This document shows positions 1 to 8,842 of a stretch of 52,992 nucleotides of DNA, piece by piece. The notes under the pieces were generated by a model. The model had not been told where the DNA came from and ran no database searches. It saw only the letters and a program-made list of their open reading frames with translations. Positions within the stretch are counted from its first letter, which is position 1, and each line of letters starts with the position of its first letter. Position numbers and translations under genes: made by a program. The stretch comes from Candidatus Multivorans thiocomprendens. GTDB lineage: Bacteria; Acidobacteriota; Thermoanaerobaculia; Multivoradales; Multivoraceae. The stretch covers positions 1 to 52,992 of the forward strand of contig JAPVWO010000269.1 in the NCBI GenBank assembly GCA_027493375.1, read 5' to 3'.

Positions 1-1016
1 TCCGCCTCGATCCCGGGGCCGGCGAAGATGATCGGCACGCGGCAGGAGCGCTCCCAGAGCGTGTACTTGCGCCACTGGTTCTTCTCGCCGAGTTGCCAGC
101 CGTGGTCGGTCCACAGGACGATGACCGTGTTCTCCGCGTGCGGCCCTTCGTCGAGTGCTTTCAGCACCCGCCCCACGTTCGCATCGGTGAAGTTGATGCA
201 CGCCAGATAGGCCGCGACGGCGCGCCGCCACTGCCCCGTCGCCGTCACCAGCTCGTGGTCTTCCAGACCGCGCTCCGTGGGTGCGGACTCCGGCACGTCG
301 TCGAGGTCGTTCGCGAGGTAGGGCGGCAACTCGATCTCGGCCTCGGGGAACTTGTCGAAGTACTTCTTCGGAGCGTAGAAGGGCGCGTGCGGGCGATAGA
401 AGCCGCAGGCCAGGAAGAACGGCCCCGAGTGGTCTCTCGACAGGTACTCAGCCGCCCAGTTCGCGAGCTGTGTGTCGGTCGTGTCTTCGTCGTCGATGTC
501 GAGGGCGCCCCAGTCGAAGCCGCCGCGGTCGAGCTGGTTCAAGGGGTAGTCGGGGGGCCACAGAAAGCCGCGGAAGCTGTGGTAGTAGTGCCACGACGCG
601 GCCTCGTTCTGGCTCTGGTGAAACGTCTTGCCGCCGCCGGTCGCCTCGTAGCCGTGCTGCATGAAGTGCTGCGGCAGGGTCACGGCCCGCGGCATGGCGT
701 CGCGCCAGACGTCGCCGTTGCCGTAGCAGCCGGACGTGGTCGGGCGCCGGCCGGTCATCAGACTCGCCCGGGAGGGGTTGCAGGCGGGCGTCTGGCAGTA
801 GGCCCGTCGGAAGGTCACCCCGCGCCCGGCGAGCGCGTCGATGTTCGGCGTGAGCGTCTGCGGGTGACCGTCGAGGACGCCGATCCAGTCGTTCAGATCG
901 TCGATCGAGATCATCAGGACGTTCGGGCCAGCCGCGCGCGGCTCTCGACTCCCCGCGCAACCCGCTGCCAGGGCGCCGAAGCCCAGACCCCCGAGCAGTT
1001 CGCGTCGCGAGAGCAC
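1..1016 (-). CDS. Sulfatase, iduronate-2-sulfatase-like (copy A, 3' end cut by window edge)
   Basis: Periplasmic or surface sulfatase expected to hydrolyse sulfate esters, probably of sulfated glycans. The visible 338 residues begin with a twin-arginine-like start (SRRELLGG) running into a lipobox-like LAAGC, then the metal-binding IDD (about 38-40), the sulfatase signature CNPSR at 79-83 whose Cys would become formylglycine, and later the WTDHGWQLGEK metal/active-site block. The C-terminal part lies outside the window. The GTG at 1016 is chosen because the same GTG and the same following residues occur in copy B at 8764; a TTG at 1025 is also in frame. It starts 5 bases after the stop of the neighbouring sulfatase at 1022, so the two are probably co-transcribed. 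Subtype is by overall resemblance only; the substrate is unknown. Confidence 0.88.
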   Translation of the reverse strand, partial: MLSRRELLGGLGFGALAAGCAGSREPRAAGPNVLMISIDDLNDWIGVLDGHPQTLTPNIDALAGRGVTFRRAYCQTPACNPSRASLMTGRRPTTSGCYGNGDVWRDAMPRAVTLPQHFMQHGYEATGGGKTFHQSQNEAASWHYYHSFRGFLWPPDYPLNQLDRGGFDWGALDIDDEDTTDTQLANWAAEYLSRDHSGPFFLACGFYRPHAPFYAPKKYFDKFPEAEIELPPYLANDLDDVPESAPTERGLEDHELVTATGQWRRAVAAYLACINFTDANVGRVLKALDEGPHAENTVIVLWTDHGWQLGEKNQWRKYTLWERSCRVPIIFAGPGIEA

Positions 1017-1021
1017 TCCGC

Positions 1022-2467
1022 TCAAGGGGAGCCGTTTCCGCCAACCGAGATCAGTCCCGAGTCCCTGGTTGGATCGTACTCGGGATTCGGCGTTGGCAAC
1101 TCGAGATCCACGCTGGCGAGATAGTCGTCGAGCATGCGTGAGAGCCGGCGAGCGACCTCGGGACGGAACCGGCTGAGGTCGGTGGTCTCCGCGAGATCCA
1201 GATCGAGGTCGTAGAGGACCTCGCGCCCGGACTCCAGCTCGCGGATGAGCTTGTGATGGTCGAGACGGATCGCTGTCTGAGGCGTGACGTGCTTCATGTT
1301 GCGATAGGCGCCGTAGTACCAGATGAGAGGCTCCGTACCTCGATCGACCTCGCCAGCTCCTTCGTTTGCCAGCACGCCGGCCAGACTGCCGCCGTCGAGA
1401 TGGTCGGGAAGCCGATCTCCCGCTCCCAGCCAGTCGGCGATCGTCGGCAGGAAGTCGTAGCCGATGGCCGGCACGTGACTCTGGGTACCCGCGGCGATAC
1501 CGGGACCCCGCACGATGAGCGGTACTCGAATGCCGCCTTCCCACACATGTGTCTTGCCCATCGACAGCGGAATGTTGCTGGTCACGGGGCGGTCGGATTC
1601 GCCACCGTTGTCGGAGGTGAAGATGACATAGGTGTCGCCGGCGATGCCGAGAGCGTCGATCCTGTCGAGGATCTTGCCGACGCTCTGGTCCAGCTCGTCG
1701 GTCATTGCGCCGTACGTACTGTTCGAGTGAATGACGCTCGAATAGCCGTGATAGCGCGAAACGGTCTCCGGCTTCGCCAGGACCGGCGTATGGACCGCGT
1801 AGTAGGAGATCTGCAGTAGAAAGGGGTGCTCAGACGCCCCGTGCTTCTCCAGAAAGGCGAGAGATCGCTCGGTGATCTCACCGGTGCGCTTGGGATCGGG
1901 CATGCCCTGCCTTCCGGGCGCGTTCGTCGTGAGGCCGTCGTGCTCGTCGTAGCCGTGACGAGCCGGCGAGCCGCCGCCCATGTGCCACTTGCCGATGTGG
2001 CCCGCGACGTAACGAGGATCCTGCTGCTTGAGAAACTCCGCGATCGTCAGCTCCTCATCGGCCAGATCGGAGATCGGGAGCGGCACGTGCATCGGCTTGT
2101 TGCGGTAGAAGTCGTCGTAGAAGAACTGGTACACCGCACGGCCGGTCTCGTCGGGCACGACGTCGATGATGTCGGTGGCTCCGAGCCGTGCAGCGGTCTT
2201 CCCCGTTTGAATCGACATGCGGGTCGGTGAGCAGTTCGGCGCTGGCGAGTAGGCGTTGGAGAAACGCATGCCTTGCGACGCCAGGCGCTCGAGGTGGGGT
2301 GTGCGGTAGAGGTCGCTCTTCGAGCCGGGGACGCGCTCGTCCATTTGCACCGAGGTCCCCGTCCAGCCGAGGTCGTCGGCGAGCAGGATGACGATGTTGG
2401 GGGATTCCGAGACTGCCGGGGAGGACACGACAGTGGCGAGCAGAAGGGCTACGAACTTCTCTCTCAT
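1022..2467 (-). CDS. Secreted sulfatase, arylsulfatase A-like
   Basis: A 481-residue sulfatase predicted to be exported and to remove sulfate esters outside the cytoplasm. An N-terminal signal sequence (about 1-20) precedes the metal-binding LLADDLGW (about 28-35). The signature CSPTR lies at 79-83, with Cys79 the expected formylglycine site, GHIGKWHMG follows in the middle, and FTSDNGGESD supplies further metal ligands. Length is normal for the family. An AGGAGG-type ribosome site sits a few bases upstream of the ATG at 2467. The gene is transcribed away from the dioxygenase at 2545 across a 77-base spacer and runs into copy A with a 5-base gap, so a two-sulfatase transcript is likely. All recognisable catalytic motifs are present; the substrate cannot be read from sequence. 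Confidence 0.9.
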   Translation of the reverse strand: MREKFVALLLATVVSSPAVSESPNIVILLADDLGWTGTSVQMDERVPGSKSDLYRTPHLERLASQGMRFSNAYSPAPNCSPTRMSIQTGKTAARLGATDIIDVVPDETGRAVYQFFYDDFYRNKPMHVPLPISDLADEELTIAEFLKQQDPRYVAGHIGKWHMGGGSPARHGYDEHDGLTTNAPGRQGMPDPKRTGEITERSLAFLEKHGASEHPFLLQISYYAVHTPVLAKPETVSRYHGYSSVIHSNSTYGAMTDELDQSVGKILDRIDALGIAGDTYVIFTSDNGGESDRPVTSNIPLSMGKTHVWEGGIRVPLIVRGPGIAAGTQSHVPAIGYDFLPTIADWLGAGDRLPDHLDGGSLAGVLANEGAGEVDRGTEPLIWYYGAYRNMKHVTPQTAIRLDHHKLIRELESGREVLYDLDLDLAETTDLSRFRPEVARRLSRMLDDYLASVDLELPTPNPEYDPTRDSGLISVGGNGSP

Positions 2468-2544
2468 TGGCTCCTCCTGAGAACCGGACCGACCAGGGGC
2501 GAGGATCGCCTCGTTTAGACCGTAGCAGTTGTAGAGTCGCCCGG

Positions 2545-3474
2545 ATGGCCGGCAGGGACGACAAAGCGCGCGAGCGCGTGCTGGCAGGCATCGCGGAGCT
2601 CGGTCTCAACGAGAACCTGCTCGAGCTCGAGACCAACGGGTACACCGTGCTCCCGGGCGTGCTGTCCGAAGACCGGATCGAGCGCGCCAAGGCGGCCATC
2701 CTGCGGCGCGTTGAAAGGACCACGGGCAAGAAGGTCGACCCCGACACGGCCACGTCCGACGACTTCAGCGGCATGGCGTATCAGCACTACCTGATCTTCG
2801 AGGATCCGGTCTTCCCCGAGATCCTGCTGGAGCCGAAGCCGCTCGCGATGATCACGTATCTGCTTGGCGAGAGTTGCGTGTTGTCTTCCATGGGCAGTCA
2901 CTTTCGTGGGCCCGGCGGCATGCCCCTGTCGGTGCACGCCGACGGGGTGCGAGTCGGCATGACCGAGACGTCCCTGGTCGCCAACTGCAACTACGCTCTG
3001 ACGCCCTACAGCCGGGAAGCGGGCGCGCTGGTGCTCTTTCCAGGCAGCCATCGAAAGCAGCGCCAGCCCACGGCTCACGAGAACTGGATGGCGGGCCACG
3101 AAACCGTTCCGCAGATCATGGCGAAGAAGCTCGATCCGGAAGAGCTGGATGCCCTCGAGTGGACGGTGCCGCGAGGTGCCGTGACCATGGACCTCAATCC
3201 GGGAGATGCCGCGATCTGGCATGGCAACTCGTGGCACGGCGGTTGGCGACGGGAGTTGCCTGGCGCGCGGATCAATCTCGCAGCCTATTTCTGCCGGCCC
3301 CACCTCTCGACACAGGAGCGACGCGGCGATACCCGGTACCCCGAGGTGTTCGAGCGCTATGCCGACGAGCCCCGGTTTGCCCGTCTGATGGGAGAGAGGA
3401 TCTTCAACGGCTGGCGTGAAGAAGGGCCGGACTTCACGGGCGCGAAGACTTCGCCCAGCGGCCTGTTCGACTGA
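2545..3474 (+). CDS. Phytanoyl-CoA dioxygenase (PhyH) family Fe(II)/2-oxoglutarate oxygenase
   Basis: A 309-residue non-haem iron oxygenase, predicted cytoplasmic because no signal peptide is seen. The PhyH fold shows as NGYTVLPGVLS near the start, the iron-binding H-x-D at His131/Asp133 (VHADG), and the distal block WHGNSWHGG, with His231 the likely third ligand and Arg242 the likely 2-oxoglutarate anchor. The ATG at 2545 is preferred over an in-frame codon at 2467, because the intervening residues are unlike the family and overlap the divergent sulfatase start. The gene converges on a broken sulfatase whose natural stop is 4 bases away at 3479. PhyH enzymes hydroxylate very diverse substrates, so the target is unknown. 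Its place among sulfatases suggests modification of the same imported compound, but that is inference. Confidence 0.85.
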   Translation: MAGRDDKARERVLAGIAELGLNENLLELETNGYTVLPGVLSEDRIERAKAAILRRVERTTGKKVDPDTATSDDFSGMAYQHYLIFEDPVFPEILLEPKPLAMITYLLGESCVLSSMGSHFRGPGGMPLSVHADGVRVGMTETSLVANCNYALTPYSREAGALVLFPGSHRKQRQPTAHENWMAGHETVPQIMAKKLDPEELDALEWTVPRGAVTMDLNPGDAAIWHGNSWHGGWRRELPGARINLAAYFCRPHLSTQERRGDTRYPEVFERYADEPRFARLMGERIFNGWREEGPDFTGAKTSPSGLFD

Positions 3475-3478
3475 GCGC

Positions 3479-4727
3479 CTACCTGCCCTCGGCCGCCCAG
3501 CGCTTCATCAGGGCGATGTTGCGGCTCAGGATGGCCGCGGATTCGGGGTTCGCGCTCACGCGCGCGGAGTACGCGGTCATTTCGCTGTCGTACATGGCTG
3601 CGGATTCCGCGCCATGGTCGTTCGTGCGCTCGATCCAGTCGTCCATGCGCTTCCTGAGTTTCTTCAATTGCGCCTGGTGCTTCGGATCGCCGGCCAGGTT
3701 CCGGACTTCGAACGCGAGCGGCGAAGACCGCCGTCCGCTTCTGGTAGTCCCGGGCGAGGATGTCGCGCGCGTGCATGTGGTCGGGAATCTCGATGCCGGC
3801 GAGTGCGAGCGAAAGGGCCGCGATGTCGATGTGCTCCACGAGGTCGTCGCGCACCTGCCCGGGCGCGATCGCCGGTCCGGCGATGACCAGGGGCACGTGC
3901 ATGCCTTCGTCGTAGAGAAACTGCTTCCCCCTGGCATGGCTGATTCCGTGGTCGGTCATGAAGAGAACGACCGTGTCCTCGAGGTCGCCCTCGTCTTCGA
4001 GCCGTTCGATGACGTCGCCGACGAAGCTGTCGGTGAGCCGAACCGAGTCGAGGTACGCCGCCCAGTCCGCCAGCAGGACCGGATCGTCCGGATAGTAGGG
4101 CGGCAGCTTCACGTCGGAGGGGTCCGTCCTGCTCCCCAACAGCTTCTGGACACGGTCGCTGATCCGGCGGAACGATTCGAGCGATCGGCCGCGGTGCTTT
4201 CCGCCGGGGAGGTGGACCTGGGCGAAGAAGGGTTGGCCGGGTCGACGCTCACTCCAGTCGGGGCCGTCGTACATGGCCTGGTCCCACTCGAAGTTGTAGT
4301 GCGTCTTCCCGCTGGTGGCTCGGTCCGTGTTGGGCCAGCCGGTGATCGCGGTGTAGTAGCCGGCTTCCTGGAACAGCTCGGGGATCGGCCGGATGCCGGG
4401 AGGCAGGTGGATCTTCAGCTCCCCCTGGCTGCTGTTGTGGTGATGAGCGCCGATGGAGGTCTGGTACATCCCGGTAATGAACGCCGACCGGTTGGGCGAA
4501 CAGACCGGCGCCGTGACGTACGCGTTCGTGAAGCGCACTCCGCGGCTCGCCAGACGATCGAGATGCGGCGTTTCGATCGCCGTCTCTCCGTAGGAGGAGA
4601 GATTGGCCGACATGTCGTCGACGATGATCCAGAGGATGTTCGGCGGCTCCGCTGCCTGCAGGGGAAGCGACGTCAGCGCTCCCAGGGCGACAGCGAGGGC
4701 GGCGGTCCCGAAGCGGTGAGTCGTCAT
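3479..4727 (-). pseudogene. Sulfatase (heparan N-sulfatase-like) with out-of-frame internal deletion
   Basis: The first about 335 residues are a good exported sulfatase: a signal peptide ending near LQAAEP, IIVDDMS, the signature CSPNR (76-80), and the FMTDHGISHARGK block. The frame then reads YQKRTAVFAAR and switches to nonsense that would run on to 3357, inside the opposing PhyH gene. The proper C-terminus (FEVRNLAGDPKHQ onward) resumes in another frame and stops at 3479. Relatives normally have about 80-100 residues between these two conserved strings, so a segment that is not a multiple of three is missing at about 3713-3716. The ATG at 4727 has GGAG 9 bases upstream and gives a clean signal peptide; an in-frame ATG at 4790 would overlap the divergent sulfatase. 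Real decay and assembly error are both possible. Confidence 0.78.
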
Positions 4728-4764
4728 GGCCCGTTTCTCCATCTGCGTTAGGATTCCGACCATC

Positions 4765-6204
4765 ATGATTACAAGACGACAGGCAGTCAAGAGCGTCGCC
4801 GCAGCGTCGGTGGGGTCCGCCGTGGGGGCCGCCTTCAGCTTCGCGAAGACGAACCGGGCGAACCTGCTCTTCCTGTGCTCGGATCAACACCAGACCGCCG
4901 CGTCCGGCTGCTACGGCAGCAACGAGGCCCAGACGCCCCATATCGACGAGATCGCCTCCGACGGCGTCCGCTTCGACCGCGCCTACTGCAACGCGCCCGT
5001 CTGCGTCCCCTCCCGCGGGTCGATCGTTACCGGTCTTCACCCCTGCAGGCACGGGGCGAGGATCCTGAGGGACCCGCTGCCCAACGAGGCGCGCACGGTC
5101 GCCCACTACTTCAAGGATCACGGCTACGTCACCGGCGCGATCGGCAAGATGCACTTCGTCGACGAGACCCGGCGGCACGGCTTCGACCACAGGCTCCATC
5201 GAGCCGATCACGACAAGCGGCTCACCCGGGCGGAGCAGCAGGCGTTCCGGGACGATCAGTACGCGGCGTACCCCGCGGACGGCGGGTACGCGACGGGGCT
5301 GAGCGGTAACGCCTCGACTCTGCCGGAGAGGTACTTCCAGGACACCTTCTACGCCGAGGAGTCGGTCGCCTTCCTGCGCGAGAACAAGGACCGCCCCTTC
5401 TGCCTCTGGTCGTCGTTCTACATGCCGCATACGCCGCTGGTGCCGGCAAAGCAGTACTGGGACATGTACGACGGAATGACTCTCAGTCTGCCCGAGCGTT
5501 CCGATCGGGAGCTGCAGGACGGCTTCGAGGGGCACCTGATTCGCGCCAGGCAGCGCGGCTGGTACGACCAGAAGGACGACGACCTGCGCGACGCGATCCG
5601 CGGCTACTACGGCAACACCTCCCAGATGGACGCCAACGTCGGGCGGGTGTTCGATACGTTGCGCGAGCTGGGGCTCGACAAGAACACGGTGGTCGTCTAC
5701 ACCTCGGACCACGGTGAGATGGCCGGCGCGCACCGCACGTGGACCAAGCACAACATGTACGAGCAGAGCGTCAGCGTGCCGCTGATCGTGCGCATGCCGG
5801 ACCGGATGGAAGCCGGGACCGCCCGCACGCAGCTCATCGAGCACACCGATCTGCTCCCGACCCTGACCGAGCTGTGCGGGCTGGGGAGTCCCTCTTCCGG
5901 GATCGACGGCCGGAGCTTCGCGCCCCTGGTCCAGGGCGGGGCGTACACGCCGCGCGAGCACGCCTACTCGGAGTACTACTTCTGCCATCGCAGCTTCACG
6001 GTGGACGACCGCTACGTCGGCAAGCCGCCCATCCTGATGGTGCGCACCGGCAAGTGGAAGCTCAACTACCTGAGCTGGGCGCGGTCGGAGTTGTACGACC
6101 TCGAGGCCGATCCGGGAGAGTTCAACAACGTGATCGACGACACCGGCAACTCCGGCATCGTCAGGGAGCTGACCGCCGTCGCCGAGCGCCTCTACGCTGG
6201 TTGA
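4765..6204 (+). CDS. Sulfatase, choline-sulfatase-like, Tat-exported
   Basis: A 479-residue sulfatase. It starts with ITRRQAVKSVAAAS, a twin-arginine signal followed by a hydrophobic stretch, so export in folded form is expected. Motifs are LFLCSDQHQ (metal site), CVPSR at 80-84 with Cys80 the formylglycine precursor, GAIGKMHF, and VVYTSDHGEMAGAH near residue 315. Length is normal and the frame is intact. The ATG at 4765 is chosen over one at 4726 because it places the RR motif at the N-terminus and avoids overlap with the divergent gene starting at 4727. Only 37 bases separate the two divergent starts. It is followed after 25 bases by the formylglycine-generating enzyme, so substrate enzyme and activator are probably made from one transcript. 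Confidence 0.9.
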   Translation: MITRRQAVKSVAAASVGSAVGAAFSFAKTNRANLLFLCSDQHQTAASGCYGSNEAQTPHIDEIASDGVRFDRAYCNAPVCVPSRGSIVTGLHPCRHGARILRDPLPNEARTVAHYFKDHGYVTGAIGKMHFVDETRRHGFDHRLHRADHDKRLTRAEQQAFRDDQYAAYPADGGYATGLSGNASTLPERYFQDTFYAEESVAFLRENKDRPFCLWSSFYMPHTPLVPAKQYWDMYDGMTLSLPERSDRELQDGFEGHLIRARQRGWYDQKDDDLRDAIRGYYGNTSQMDANVGRVFDTLRELGLDKNTVVVYTSDHGEMAGAHRTWTKHNMYEQSVSVPLIVRMPDRMEAGTARTQLIEHTDLLPTLTELCGLGSPSSGIDGRSFAPLVQGGAYTPREHAYSEYYFCHRSFTVDDRYVGKPPILMVRTGKWKLNYLSWARSELYDLEADPGEFNNVIDDTGNSGIVRELTAVAERLYAG

Positions 6205-6229
6205 AGAAGCTCCGTATCATGCGGGCTCC

Positions 6230-7249
6230 ATGACCTGCTGCGCTCCCTCGCGTGATCCCGGCCGGCCGGCCGGCGGCGCGGAGCCGGCCGCCGCGGCGCC
6301 GGCTCCGGCCGCGGAACCGAACGGTCGCAACCCACGCGGCGCGGTTCGGCGCCGCGTGCGAACCAGTCCGTTCACCAGTCCGCGGGTGAACGGAGGGAAC
6401 ATGGTCCGTCTCGACGGCGGCCGGTTCCTCATGGGCACCGACTCGGCCGATGCCATACCGGGCGACGGCGAGACCCCGGTCCGCGAGATCTTCGTCGACC
6501 CGTTCCGCATCGACGCCTGCGCCGTCTCCAACGCCGACTTCGCCGCCTTCGTCGACGCGACCGGCTACCGGACCGACAGCGAGCGGCTGGGCTGGTCCTT
6601 CGTCTTCGAGGGCCGCCTGTCGCGCAGGCTCCGGCGCACGGCGATCGAGGACCGTCTGCCGGGCGCCCGCTGGTGGTGCAAGATCAGCGGCGCCGACTGG
6701 CGACACCCCGAGGGACCGGGATCGTCGGTCGCGCGGCGCCAGGATCACCCCGTCGTCCAAGTGTCGCAAAACGACGCCGTTGCCTACTGCGGGTGGGCGG
6801 GATGCCGGCTCCCGACCGAGGCGGAGTGGGAGTTCGCGGCCCGCGGAGGAGTGGAGCAGACCGCGCAGCCCTGGGGCGACGAGCTCGAGCCCGATGGCGA
6901 GCATCGCTGCAACGTCTGGCAGGGCAGCTTTCCCGATCGCGATCTCGGGCTCGACGGCCATCGCGGCACCTGCCCGGTCGACGCGTTCGAGCCCAACGGC
7001 TTCGGCCTCTACAACGTCTGCGGCAACGTCTGGGACTGGTGCGCCGACTGGTGGAGCCCCAGTCCCGCCGCGCCGGGCACTCGCAATCCGCGCGGTCCTG
7101 CCGCCGGCACGGCACGCGTCACCCGCGGTGGGTCGTACCTCTGCCACGTCTCCTACTGCAGTCGCTACCGCCTGTCGGCCCGCACCCACAACACGCCCGA
7201 CAGCGCGGCGGGACACATGGGCTTTCGCTGCGCCGCCGACGTCGGCTGA
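6230..7249 (+). CDS. Formylglycine-generating enzyme (sulfatase-modifying factor)
   Basis: A 339-residue oxygenase that converts the signature Cys of type I sulfatases to formylglycine, the step that makes them active. The N-terminus MTCCAPSRD resembles many bacterial family members. The core has VRLDGGRFLMGTD, the C-type-lectin-like PTEAEWEFAARGG and GNVWDWCADWW. The C-terminal block RGGSYLCHVSYCSRYR carries Cys305 and Cys310 with the five-residue spacing of the active-site pair of human FGE, followed by ARTHNTPDSAAGHMGFRC. These cysteines separate true FGEs from non-catalytic relatives. No signal peptide is seen, so it should act in the cytoplasm before Tat export. All nearby sulfatases carry a C-x-P-x-R signature and are plausible clients. 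Confidence 0.95.
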   Translation: MTCCAPSRDPGRPAGGAEPAAAAPAPAAEPNGRNPRGAVRRRVRTSPFTSPRVNGGNMVRLDGGRFLMGTDSADAIPGDGETPVREIFVDPFRIDACAVSNADFAAFVDATGYRTDSERLGWSFVFEGRLSRRLRRTAIEDRLPGARWWCKISGADWRHPEGPGSSVARRQDHPVVQVSQNDAVAYCGWAGCRLPTEAEWEFAARGGVEQTAQPWGDELEPDGEHRCNVWQGSFPDRDLGLDGHRGTCPVDAFEPNGFGLYNVCGNVWDWCADWWSPSPAAPGTRNPRGPAAGTARVTRGGSYLCHVSYCSRYRLSARTHNTPDSAAGHMGFRCAADVG

Positions 7250-7258
7250 CGAGGCAAG

Positions 7259-7276
7259 CCGCGCTAGCTAGCGCGG
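7259..7276. terminator. Perfect 18-bp palindrome between convergent genes
   Basis: The sequence CCGCGCTAGCTAGCGCGG is a perfect palindrome lying between the stop of the formylglycine-generating enzyme (7249) and the stop of the opposing sulfatase copy B (its TAG is 7268-7270, inside the palindrome). It could fold in RNA from either side and act as a bidirectional terminator, but there is no U-tract, so this role is inferred from position. Confidence 0.35.
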
Positions 7277-8764
7277 TGCGGGCTCGAGGCCGACATCGTT
7301 CGCCGCGCCTGCCCTTTGGGAGCGACCCGGCAGTCTGTCGAGGCGACCCGGCAGGAGTTCGGTGAAGCGACGCTGCTCCTCGGGCAGGTCGACGACCTGC
7401 AGCACCTTCTTGCGCGAAGGGTTCCGCGGCAACATGGCCCGCAGCCGCTGCTTCGTGCCGGCGTGCTCGGGGACGTTCGCCAGATTGCGCCACTCGTTCG
7501 GATCGTGGTCGTGGTCGTAGAGCTCTTCACCGTCGGGATAGGTGGTGTAGCGCCAGCGCTCGGTGCGAATCGAGCTCCTGTCCGGCGCCTCGGAGGTGAT
7601 CGCGGGGCGATCCCGCTCCGCTTCGGGATCCTCGAGCAGCGGCCGCAGGCTCTCGCCGTCGAGGTCCTCGCGCCCGGGCAGCCCGGCGAGATCCGCCAGG
7701 GTGGGGTAGATGTCGAGCAGCTCGGCGGTCCGGTCGCAGAGTTCTCCCTTCGCCTCGATCCCGGGGCCGGCGAAGATGATCGGCACCCGGCAGGAGCGTT
7801 CCCAGAGTGTGAACTTGCTCCAGTGGTTCTTCTCGCCGAGCTGCCAGCCGTGGTCGGTCCACAGGACGATGACCGTGTTCTCGGCGTGCGGCCCTTCGTC
7901 GAGCGCCTTCAGCACGCGCCCCACGTTCGCGTCGGCGTAGTTGATGCACGCCAGATAGGCCGCCACGGCGCGCTTCCACTGCCCGGCCGCCGTCACCACT
8001 TCGTGGTGGCCCAAACCGAGCTCCGAGGGCGCGGACTCAGGCACGTCGTCGAGGTCGTTCTCGAGCCAGGGCGGCAGCTCGATCTCGGCCTCGGGGAACC
8101 TGTCGAAGTACTTCTTTGGCGCGTAGAACGGCAGGTGCGGGCGATAGAAACCGCAGGCGAGGAAGAAAGGCCTTGAGTGATCTCTCGACAGGTACTCAGC
8201 CGCCCAGTTGGCGAGCTGGGTGTCGGTGGTTTCTTCGTCGTCGACGTCGAGGGCGCCCCAGTCGAGGTTGAGGCGGTCGAGCCCGCTCACGGGGTAGCCG
8301 GGGCCCACAGAAAGCCGCGGAAGCTGTTGTAGTAGTGCCACGACGCGGCGTCATTCTGCGATTGGTGAAACGTCTTGCCCCCGCCGATCGCTTCGTAGCC
8401 CTGCTGCATGAAGTGCTGCGGCAGAGTCACGGCCCGCGGCATGGCGTCGCGCCAGACGTCTCCGTTGCGATAACACCCCGATGTCGTCGGGCGCCTGCCG
8501 GTCATCAGACTCGCCCGGGAGGGGTTGCAGACGGGCGCCTGGCAGTAGGCTCGCCGGAAGGTGACGCCGCGCCCGGCGAGCGCGTCGATGTTCGGCGTAA
8601 GCGTCTGCGGGTGACCATCGAGGACGCCGACCCAGTCGTTCAGGTCGTCGATCGAGAATCATGAGGACGTTCGGGCCTCCAGGACGCGGCTCTTCACCGC
8701 CTGCGCAGCCCGCGGCCAGGGCGCCGAGCCCCAGGCGCTTGAGCACTTCTCGTCGAGAGAGCAC
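7268..8764 (-). pseudogene. Sulfatase, iduronate-2-sulfatase-like (copy B) with two single-base frameshifts
   Basis: Full-length paralogue of copy A at a constant offset of 7748 bases and about 90% identical at the DNA level. The start VLSRREVLKRLGLGALAAGC again has a twin-arginine-like and lipobox-like leader. The signature CNPSR and WTDHGWQLGEKNHW are present. Two indels interrupt the frame relative to copy A: an extra A at about 8656 (just after GPNVLMI) and a missing G in a G/C run at about 8299-8304 (just after FRGFLWAP). They compensate, so the reading frame is correct before, between and after only as three separate pieces. As written it cannot make a whole protein; homopolymer sequencing error would explain both. 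A strong terminator at 8771-8806 separates it from the TonB receptor upstream, so it should have its own promoter. Confidence 0.8.
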
Positions 8765-8770
8765 TTGTCC

Positions 8771-8806
8771 AAAAGAAAGACACCGGCGGCCGGGCCGCCG
8801 GTGTCT
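8771..8806 (-). terminator. Rho-independent terminator after the TonB receptor gene
   Basis: A perfect 13-bp stem (8778-8790 paired with 8794-8806) with a 3-base loop is followed, reading the minus strand, by TTCTTTT. It lies 37 bases past the stop of the receptor gene at 8843 and just before the start of sulfatase copy B, so it should end the receptor transcript. Confidence 0.9.
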
Positions 8807-8842
8807 GGGAATCTCAACGAAGCCCACTGTCCCTCGACGCGC

